The notes beneath the pieces were generated by a model, which saw only the letters and a program-made list of their open reading frames with translations, ran no database searches and was not told the origin of the DNA. A stretch of DNA of 64,000 nucleotides from positions 59,836,515 through 59,900,514 of the forward strand of contig CM075760.1 in the NCBI GenBank assembly GCA_037974335.1. Direction: 5' to 3'. The position numbers and the translations under genes are program-made. Below, one piece after another: positions 56,856 to 64,000 of the stretch; position 1 is the first letter of the stretch, and every line of letters begins with the position of its first letter. The DNA comes from Prionace glauca (taxonomy: Eukaryota > Chordata > Chondrichthyes > Carcharhiniformes > Carcharhinidae).

Positions 56856-57317
56856 ATGTGGCTGCTCGGTGTGTGGATAATGTGGGCACCATTTCTGATA
56901 GGTAAATATGTGCAAAATACATTGACCGTTTGCCGTGTTTCCCAAACTTGGTTCCAGACCATTCTTTCATGATCCGCCCGTCTGAACATTTTCTATTTTG
57001 TTAATTTCAGATCTGATTCATGGAGATTCTGTCACCCAGTCGCTCTCATCAGATGTTAAGACAGAAGGCGAGATCGTGACTCTAACATGTAACTATCAAA
57101 CCACGGAGAGCGACTATAGGCTGTACTGGTACCGACAATTTCCAGACGCGCAGCCCGTGTTTATTCTGCGGAAAGATCCTGATGGTTATGAAGATAAAGC
57201 AGATGTTTTTAAAAGTCCGTTCTATGTGGACCTCCAGGCCTCGAACAAATTCATCAGTTTAAATATATTCGACCTGAGCCTGGCTGATGCTGCCACTTAC
57301 TACTGCGTGTTCAGACG
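56856..57317 (+). CDS. TCR V gene (TRAV/TRDV type) on the opposite strand to TRDC
   Basis: Leader exon 56856-56901 reads MWLLGVWIMWAPFLI and ends in G before GTAAAT (phase 1). The V exon starts at 57011 after TTAATTTCAG and reads DLIHGDSVTQSLSSDVKTEG, then VTLTCNYQTTESDYRLYWYR, QFPDAQPVFILRK, FYVDLQASNKFISLNIFDLS and LADAATYYCVFR. This is a standard alpha/delta V: WYRQ in framework 2, and DAATYYC, with conserved Cys and Trp. A 23-RSS follows. The 109-bp leader intron is short and clean. Open frame, good splice sites; expected functional. Because it points away from the J and C segments to the left, it could rearrange with them only by inversion. Confidence 0.95.
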
Positions 57318-57356
57318 CACAATGATAGAAATAAGGCCCACCTTCGTGCAAAAACC
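57318..57356 (+). promoter_or_regulatory. 23-RSS of the plus-strand V gene
   Basis: CACAATG (57318-57324), spacer of exactly 23, GCAAAAACC (57348-57356). Confidence 0.95.
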
Positions 57357-57359
57357 TGC

Positions 57360-58050
57360 TTATATTGGAGTAATGCATTTGAGGATTGCTTAATGGTCAG
57401 ATGTTAACTGAGCTGTCAGCCTCTCAAACACACACACACACACACACACACAGGAAACCAAGATAACGTCAGGTGAAACCACCACCTAACTGTTCTCAGC
57501 AGCAGTGGAGAAAACAAACTGCAGAGTCCAATCTGTCAGGCCGATCCAGCACAGAACCAGACTCGACTATTTTTCCAAAAGACAACCATACCACTTTTGC
57601 AGTCTTGCTCTACCAGTTAGTGGAGAGCTGGAAGCCAGTGAATGGAAATACATCGAGCTGCGATACAATTAATGTCATGATAATGTGAATATACCCGTTG
57701 TTTGCGACCGCCGTTTGGAATTAAAAACTTATTTTTTAATTGGAGAACTTTTGCAAAACCCAAATTCATTGCACTCAACAGCAAATTTCAAAGCTATCTG
57801 TGCAGAGAACAACTTGCATTCAGTACACTGAAGTACACTGGGCGTTATATACACAGTAACAAAAACGAAATGTGACACAACGAACTTCAGTTACAAGAGA
57901 TCCCGATTTAGGTACAGGTAGAAATTTATTACATGGCAACTAGCAACGGAAATAAATTACAATCTACCTGCTATTTCTTTCAATTACATTGATACAAGCA
58001 ACTCTTCACTTTCCACAATCAGACCGACTTGAAAGTTTTAAATTGCAGAC
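57360..58050. other. No recognised gene; small (CA)n at 57428-57453
   Basis: Downstream of the V gene I looked for a D or J on the plus strand and saw no RSS pair. Confidence 0.45.
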
Positions 58051-58650
58051 CCCACTAATCAACAGGGGACATTATTCGGACCCTATACCTCTCCCCTGAC
58101 ATACTGACTCCACAAATCAACAGAGCATCTTTGCCAAGGCTCTATACCTATACCCTGACATACTGACCTCACGAATCAAAAGTGCGCCTTTATCCAGGCC
58201 CTATCCCTGTCCCCTGACATGCTGACTCCACTGATCAATAGAGCACCTTTGTCCAGGCCTTATCCCTGTACCCTGTCGTATTGACCCCACTCATCACCAG
58301 AGTACCTTTACCCCCGCCCAATTCCTGTCCCCCGACTTAGTGACCCCACTGATCAACAGAGCATGTTTACCAAGGCGCTATCCATGTACGCTGACATGCT
58401 GACCCCACTCATCAACACTGCACCTTTACCCAGGCCCTGTCCCTGCACCCTGACATACTGACTCCACTCATCAACAGAGCACCTTTGCCCCGGCCCAATT
58501 CCTGTCCCTTGACTTAGTGACCCCACTGATCAACAGAGCACCTTCTCCCAGGCCTTATCTCTGTACCCTGACATACTGACCCCACTAATCAATAGATCAC
58601 CTTTCCCCAGGCCTTATCCCTCGAGCCTGACACATTGACCCCATTAATCT
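58051..58650. repeat. Minisatellite, ten 59-bp units
   Basis: Units begin CCCACTxATCAACAGAGCAC and start at 58051, 58109, 58168, 58227, 58286, 58345, 58404, 58463, 58522 and 58581, with a partial unit at 58640. Nearly all are exactly 59 bp. Units 5 and 8 share GCCCAATTCC and GACTTAGTGAC, and units 6 and 9 share CCCACTGATCAACAGAGCA, which points to a three-unit (177 bp) higher-order repeat. Confidence 0.93.
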
Positions 58651-58659
58651 CCTAACCTA

Positions 58660-59390
58660 CACATGACGGTCGTGGCGCTGAGCCTGATCCTGGATAAAAT
58701 CCCTGCAGTTGCACCAGGGACCCGCAGGGTCTGATTCCGGTACATACTCTTGCAACTCAGCCAACGTTGACTACCTGATACGCTGCAAGAAAGGATGTTC
58801 CGAGTCGTGATACATTGGGGAGACCATGCAGATGCTACAACAACGGATGAATTAACACCATTCGATAATCACCAGGCAAGACTGTTCTCTTCTTGTTGCT
58901 AAACACTTCAGTGGTCACTGGCATTCGACCTCTGATCTTCGGGTAAGCATTCTCCAAGGCGGCCTTCACGACACACGACAGCGCAGAGTCGCTGAGCAGA
59001 GACTGATAGCCAAGTTCCACACACATGAGGACGGTCTCAACAGGGATCTTGGGTTCATGTCACACTATTTGTAATCCCCAGACTTGCCTGGGCTTGCAAC
59101 ATCTCACTTACTGTCTTGTCTGGAGACAATACACATCTCACATTGTCTGCACCTTTAAGACCTGATTAGCTGTAAAGACTCGCATTCTAATCAGTATCCT
59201 GTAATTGAATGTCTGTCTTTATATGCCCTGTTTGTGATGAGAACTCCCCACTCACCTGACGAAGGAGCAACACTCCAAAAGCTAGTGGTGTTTGCTACCA
59301 CACAAACATATTGGACTTTAACCTGGTGTAGTGAGACTTCTTACTGTGTTTACCCAGTCCAATGCTGGCATCTCCACATCATTTATATAT
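58660..59390 (+). mobile_element. Penelope-like element relic: GIY-YIG endonuclease and 3' tail
   Basis: The plus strand near 58780 reads YLIRCKKGCSES, a stop, then YIGETMQMLQQRMN. This is the GIY-YIG signature of Penelope-like elements (YLI ... YIGET ... R). It goes on as HHSIITRQDCSLLV, HFSGHWHSTSDLRVSILQGG and RVAEQRLIAKFHTHEDGLNR. Two stops interrupt it. The non-coding tail (CCTGACGAAGGAGCAACACT, GGACTTTAACCTGGTGTAGT) is typical of a widespread vertebrate copy family. 5'-truncated; it abuts the minisatellite. Confidence 0.75.
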
Positions 59391-59469
59391 TTAGGCATTG
59401 AATATAAAAATTGGGAATTACTTTGCGATTTATAAAACTCTGGTGTTTCATGGGGAAATGGGCGAAACG

Positions 59470-59745
59470 TTGATACAGTCTTAGCTATTGCAGCCTCACA
59501 GTATCAGGGGCCGAAGTTCAATTCCAGCCTTTGGTGATTGGGTGGAGTTTGCACGTTCTCCACGTGTGTGCGTGGGTACCCACGTGTGCTCCGGTTTCCT
59601 TCCACAGTCCAAACATTATCGGGTTCGATGGATTAGGGAATAGGGTGAGGGTTGTGGGCCTGGGTAAGGTGCACTTTTGTAGAGTTGGTGAAAAGTCGAT
59701 GGACTGAATGGCCTCCCTCTGCAGAGAATCTGTGGTTCTGTTAAG
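59470..59745 (+). mobile_element. tRNA-derived SINE (type 1)
   Basis: TTAGCTATTGCAGCCTCACA, B-box-like GAAGTTCAATTCCAGCC, GTTTGCACGTTCTCCACGTG and TGGACTGAATGGCCTCCCTC. Confidence 0.75.
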
Positions 59746-59839
59746 GAAACTTCTTTCCTTTGTTTACTGTCCTGTGGTTTCCTCTGATGAAGCAGATTTT
59801 TTTATTGTTTGGTATCACCTGACACCAGACAGAGCAGAG

Positions 59840-60060
59840 TTGAGTGAAAGATAAAAAAAAGTCTGAGATCATGTACCAACCAACTGCTGCTATCAGGCTT
59901 TTGAATGGCCTTAGCTTATAAAATATTAGATTTTTCTCAACACCCTATGACACTTGATAAAAACAAAATATCGTAGATACTGGAATCAGAAAGAAAAACA
60001 GAAAATGCTGGAAAATCTCACCAGATCTCACAGTATCTGTGGGAACACAGGTGCTATCAG
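59840..60060 (+). mobile_element. L2-like tail and unclassified repeat head
   Basis: 59850-59950 matches the 32.2-kb LINE tail (CTGCTATCAGGCTTTTGAAT). 59955-60060 repeats the opening of the 51.6-kb element (GATACTGGAATCAGAAAGAA, AGAAAATGCTGGAAAATCTC). Confidence 0.5.
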
Positions 60061-60129
60061 AGATTTTGAAATTTGCCAGCATTTTTGTTTTTGTCCCAGA
60101 ACACTATATTCTACAATCTCCCCTGCACT

Positions 60130-60405
60130 TCTATGCTGCGGCGGCACAGTGGTTAGCACTTCTGCCTCACACTATTAGTGACCTGCTTCGATTTTCTGAT
60201 TCTGTCACTGTCTATGTGGAGCTTGCACGATCCCCCCATATCTGCGTGGGTTTCGCTGGGAGCTCCGCTTTCCTCCAACATTTTGAAAGACGTGCTGATT
60301 AAGTGCATTTTCCGGCACAGGCGCCGGATTTTAGCGACGAGGGGAATTTTACAGTAATTTCATTGCATTGTTAATGCAAGTCTCACTTGTGATTAATAAA
60401 TAAAG
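60130..60405 (+). mobile_element. tRNA-derived SINE (type 1)
   Basis: TGCGGCGGCACAGTGGTTAG head, body with GGAGCTTGCACGATCCCCCC and a tail of CTCACTTGTGATTAATAAAT. Confidence 0.8.
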
Positions 60406-60409
60406 TACT

Positions 60410-61125
60410 TTCGGTAGTATGAACCGTATGTTTGCCTGTCTTACACACAATAAACAACAACCTTCTCTGATTCCCAATACGTGTGCCAAAAGCAAACGAA
60501 GTAAACACAAAAAAATCTCCTCGCTGTTCAAACATTCTTTCTCTGGAGTTTATCGTAAAATGGCAGCGGTAATGGTGTCTTTACACGGATGAGTCACTGG
60601 GTGGCGCGGTGACTCTTTCACGGAAAGGCTTTGAGTTCCAAACACATCACAAACAGGAACTGAGGAAAATTCCTGCCTTGGAAAGCAGAAAACCGTGTAA
60701 TCGGGAAAATAGAGCAGTGTCGATGGAGAAAGGAGTTAAGCAAGTTAATACATTGTTCATTTTTCTTTCAAGACCAATTAAACATTCGGAGGTTTTTATT
60801 TAACATAAAAGTTGATTTTAAAGGGGACACAAGTTTAAACGTCACACTGCGAACAAAAACATGCTCTCCCAGAAGGCAACTGTATCTATAACTGTGGCAA
60901 ACATCAGACAGCGATAAATGGTCAACGTAAAGAGAAGGATACAATTGTAAACGAAACAAGGACATACTTATAACTGAATTACAGAAAAATTGTTAGCTAC
61001 AATTGTGATACAACCGTAAGTACCTTGTGCATTCCATCATGGAAAACAAAAACAACTTTAATGATTGCCCCGGTTGCAGAAGCAGAATCCTGAACTGCGA
61101 CCATTTTATTGTTAGGGTCACCAAG
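60410..61125. other. No recognised gene
   Basis: Unique-looking AT-rich sequence with a few short open frames and no motif. Confidence 0.4.
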
Positions 61126-61127
61126 AG

Positions 61128-62150
61128 GACATAGAACATAGAACATTATATTCTATTTCTCCGGCCCACGATGTTGCGCCGACCAGTTAAAAAGCAATGA
61201 CCCTCTAACCTAAACCAAACCCTTACCATCCATAAAACTATCCACGGATCCCTTAAACTCCCCCAAACTAGGTGCATTTACAACTGCAGCAGGCAGGGCA
61301 TTCCAATCCTCACCACCCTCTGGGTAAAGAATCTACCCCTGACATCCGTCCTATAACTACCCCCCCTTAATTTAAAGCTATGCCCCCTCGTGCTAGCTTT
61401 CTCCATCCGAGGAAAAAGGCTATCACTGTCCACCCTATCTAAACCTCTAATCATCTTATATGTTTCAATAAGATCCCCTCTTAGCCGCCTTCTTTCCAAC
61501 GAAAACAACCCCAAATCTCTCAATCTCTCCTCATAGGACCTCCCCTCCATACCAGGCAACATCCTGGTAAACCTCCGCTGCACCCTCTCCAAAGCCTCCA
61601 CACCCTTCCTATAATGTGGGGACCAGAACTGCACACAATACTCCAAGTGCGGCCGCACCAGAGTTTTGTACAGTTGCAACATGACGCTGCGGCTCCTAAA
61701 TTCAATCCCCCTACCAATAAACGCCAAGTATCCGTATGCCTTCCTAACAATCCTATCTACTTGATTCCCAAATTTCAGGGATCTATGTACACATACACCT
61801 AGGTCCCTCTGTTCATCAACACTATTCAAAGTCCTACCGTTAGCCCTATACTCAACACATCTGTTATTCCTGCCAAAGTGAATTACCTCACACTTTTCCG
61901 CATTAAACTCCATCCACCACCTCTCGGCCCAGCTCTGCAACTTGTCCAAGTCTTCCTGCAAACTATGACACCCTTCCTCACTATCAACCACACCTCCGAC
62001 TTTGGTGTCATCAGCAAATTTACTAATCCACCCAACTATACCCTCATCCAGATCATTTATAAAAATTACAAACAGCAGTGGCCCCAAAACAGATCCCTGA
62101 GGCACACCACTCGTAACTGAACTCCATGACATAATATATTTCTGCCGAAT
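61128..62150 (-). mobile_element. CR1-like LINE family C, RT 3' half
   Basis: Minus strand is open for about 300 codons: [31 protein letters not shown] (catalytic FADD), AEKCEVIHFGRNN, AYGYLAFIGRGIEFRSRSVM, LVRPHLEYCVQFWSPHYRKG, LFSLERRRLRGDLIETYKMI, FFTQRVV. The 3' end is at about 61128 (GGACATAGAACATAGAACAT). 5'-truncated, well preserved. Confidence 0.93.
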
Positions 62151-62154
62151 AGAG

Positions 62155-62990
62155 ATCTTAATGAATAGTTGAGGAAAAGCTGTAGTGCCGAAAATCAACC
62201 GATTACTAGATCTGTAAATGCACAGCCCCATCACCCCTCACCCCCACCTCACCGCGCCCCCCACCCTTCCCTGCAGGTAAAACAAAATGCACACACAAAT
62301 TGCACGGATTTCAACTGAAAAAAACATTGGTAGCCATTTGCTGGTTCATGACTCGGAACAATGATTTGAAAATCAGAATTAAGCACCCTGTTTTAAATTT
62401 CAAAGAAAGTTTGGCAGTTAAATGTTACGCATCAGAAACTGGGGCATTCTCCCCGGAAACGCTTCATTTTATCAGAGTCTACTCGCCAATCACTCAGCAC
62501 CATCTTCTCATTTTTTTTTTGTTTCCCAGAGTGGGCTTGGGTAAGATGTTCCTTTCGAGAGTTGATCCCACCACTGTGTTCAGGGCAATGAGAAAGGTTC
62601 AAAGGAATATTGGAGTCGGGTGGAAGCTGTTCTGTCGGCGATCTTGAGTCTGCCCTTGACAAACACAACCTGGCTACAGGAAAAATGTTGTGGCAACCGT
62701 CTTTGCAGAATATCTCGCAGTCCAACCTCTCGTATCTACGATTAATGTGGGAGGAGATATTACATCCGGATCATAATCTCGACTAATGGGACAGAAGAAT
62801 TCAGTTTCTCTTCTGACACCTGTCGCTGGTTCACACAACACTCAGACAGCGATCAAGCAACTAGGCAGTCGATCACGAGCTTTCCGCTGCGAATTAACTG
62901 AATTTCCTCAAGTATTTCGGCCGAGTTCTGATTTCTAAACCCCAGAAATCCCAGATCTGGCTGTAGTTTCTCCATAACGCGAATTATTAG
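62155..62990. other. 5' flank of the NAR-type V; no other gene seen
   Basis: Open frames at 62300-62647 (plus) and 62432-62725 (minus) overlap each other and have no motif. I see no octamer or TATA-like box just upstream of the leader at 62995. Confidence 0.4.
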
Positions 62991-62994
62991 CTTC

Positions 62995-63477
62995 ATGATG
63001 GGAATCCTCTTTGTTTTCACGCTGTGTGTCTGTTTACCCCGTGAGTACCGATCAAACTAACTCACCTTGTCGGGATTGAATGTAAAGCTGTCCCAGTCCA
63101 TCCTAATTACAGACACTGTCCAGGGTTTTAGCTCCGTTGTGTGGATCGGCTCTGATAGTCCAATAAACTCTCTGTGTTTAATTTCCAGAATCCTTCAGTC
63201 AGTCAGTGAGACAGAGACCGGCAGGGGTGACCAGGAAAGAATGCCAGTCTCTCACCATCTTCTGTACTTTATATGGAGGTTATCTATCTAGTCCTCAAGG
63301 AAAGGGAGATTTTTTCAGACAAACAAAGACCGGGACAGAGCGGGAGTGGATCTCAGCCGGAGGGAGATTTGTTGTGTCGGTGAATAAAGCACAAAAGACA
63401 TTTTCGCTGGAAATTCGGGATTTGAAAGTTGAAGATACCGCCACCTATTACTGTAAGGTTCAGTACTGGGACATACA
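62995..63477 (+). CDS. NAR-type V gene, likely the outer V of a NAR-TCR unit
   Basis: Leader exon 62995-63040 reads MMGILFVFTLCVCLP and ends in C before GTGAGT (phase 1). The V exon 63189-63477 follows AATTTCCAG and reads SFSQSVRQRPAGVTRKECQ, SLTIFCTLYGGYLSSPQGKG, DFFRQTKTGTEREW, ISAGGRFVVSVNKAQKTF and SLEIRDLKVEDTATYYCKV. The block xISxGGRxVxxVNxxxKxFSLxIxDLxVEDxxTYxCK is the NAR V signature of shark IgNAR and NAR-TCR, with the short second complementarity region of that family. There is an extra Cys four residues before SLTIFC (KECQ) that could pair with a partner domain. The framework 2 Trp is Phe (DFFRQ). The frame is open, with a 23-RSS. Within a TRD locus this suggests NAR-TCR rather than IgNAR. 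Confidence 0.88.
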
Positions 63478-63516
63478 CACAGTGATGGACCTCGGCTTCC
63501 TTCGATACCAAAACTC
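63478..63516 (+). promoter_or_regulatory. 23-RSS of the NAR-type V
   Basis: CACAGTG (63478-63484), spacer of exactly 23, CCAAAACTC (63508-63516). The heptamer is perfect and the nonamer acceptable. Confidence 0.93.
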
Positions 63517-63808
63517 ATCCTGCAAATTCTCGCAGAAACAAATAAATATCGGAATTGATTTCCCTTGAAACCCCACAGTTCAGTTTCACACAGCACTGTT
63601 TATACCAGACTGGATTATTGCCGTTAACATCTTGAACTTTATAAATGCAGATTATATGTATGGTATTTTTTCGGCACTGATGTTGGTGAATGGAGATTGG
63701 GAATCACTGATCCAAGTTACAGACTGTCACACTAGAGGGAATTCTGCTCCTACACGTGGATCGGGAGCCACATTTAACTACTTTCTCACACATCTTCAAA
63801 TAATCGGG

Positions 63809-63836
63809 CGTTTTTGTACTGACTTGAAACACTGTG
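63809..63836 (+). promoter_or_regulatory. 12-RSS of the NAR-type J
   Basis: CGTTTTTGT (63809-63817), spacer of exactly 12, CACTGTG (63830-63836). Confidence 0.95.
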
Positions 63837-63896
63837 TATATAAGTCAAGATATGGTACTGCAGAGGGACCCGGGACGTTGGTGACTGTCACAGCCG
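63837..63896 (+). CDS. NAR-type joining segment, EGPGTLVTVTA
   Basis: Reads YKSRYGTAEGPGTLVTVTA with one leftover base and donor GTAAGT (63897-63902), phase 1 as in the TRD J segments. In place of the aromatic residue of FGxG or WGxG there is Glu. IgNAR J segments similarly carry an acidic residue (DGAGT), so this supports a NAR assignment. It lies 359 bp downstream of the V exon, the compact arrangement of shark clusters. In known NAR-TCR genes this J is spliced to a supporting delta V exon rather than to C; that exon would lie beyond the right edge. Confidence 0.88.
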
Positions 63897-64000
63897 GTAA
63901 GTGACTCCAAAGTACGGTGTTACAGATAGTCCCAGTTAATGTTCACTATCCTTTAGTTTCACTTTCAATATTATTTCAATCGCATTGAAATGAAAACCGA

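Noticed and set aside
62300-62725. 115- and 97-codon frames upstream of the NAR-type V
   Set aside because: Opposite-strand frames overlapping each other, with no motif and a T run; treated as chance.
63580-63640. CACAGTT and CACTGTT near 63576-63600 as RSS of a D segment
   Set aside because: No nonamer at 12 or 23 bp on the required sides.
1-64000. Retrovirus, LTR element, Polinton or CRISPR array
   Set aside because: All reverse transcriptase blocks seen are of the CR1-like LINE kind. I saw no paired long terminal repeats, gag, integrase or capsid motifs, and no spaced palindromic repeats.

Overview
The window looks like a piece of a cartilaginous-fish (shark or ray) genome carrying part of a T-cell receptor delta (TRD) locus embedded in dense CR1-like LINE and tRNA-derived SINE sequence. 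The reasons are: a split constant gene whose transmembrane exon reads SLTVMGLRILFFK, very close to mammalian TCR delta; V segments that look like shark immunoglobulin heavy-chain V (VVLTQPEAE, LTCKTSGFDL); and, at the right edge, a V exon and a J segment of the NAR type, which is known only from cartilaginous fish.

Layout. 1-2815: antisense CR1-like LINE running off the left edge. 2.8-8.4 kb: old repeats and unassigned DNA. 8417-11969 (minus strand): TRDC in three coding exons (C domain, connecting peptide, transmembrane). 12-19 kb: LINE relics, CA microsatellites and a degenerate tandem duplication. 19.1-31.2 kb (minus): an array of ten J segments or J relics, spaced irregularly and interrupted by repeats. 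31434-31449 (minus): a 16-bp D segment with a 12-bp-spacer RSS on its 5' side and a 23-bp-spacer RSS on its 3' side. 40.3-40.75 kb (minus): an IgHV-like V gene with one in-frame stop. 42.5-42.7 kb (minus): a truncated second IgHV-like V. 47.1-49.75 kb (minus): an intact V gene with extra cysteines, whose leader intron has taken in a LINE. 52.7-55.4 kb: the best preserved LINE. 56.86-57.36 kb (plus): an intact TRAV/TRDV-type V gene. 58.05-58.65 kb: a 59-bp minisatellite followed by a Penelope-like GIY-YIG relic. 62.99-63.9 kb (plus): a NAR-type V exon with a J segment only about 360 bp downstream.

How the parts work together. On the minus strand the order V - D - J - C matches a conventional TRD locus: V segments carry 23-RSS, D carries 12-RSS (5') and 23-RSS (3'), and the J segments carry 12-RSS, so V-to-D and D-to-J joining obeys the 12/23 rule. 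All splice junctions that I could read are phase 1 (leader to V, J to C, C exon to C exon). The two plus-strand V genes point away from this TRDC; they would either join by inversion or belong to a second unit to the right. The NAR V-J pair is what is expected of the first half of a doubly rearranging NAR-TCR unit, whose supporting V would lie just beyond the window. No retrovirus, LTR element or Polinton was recognised.
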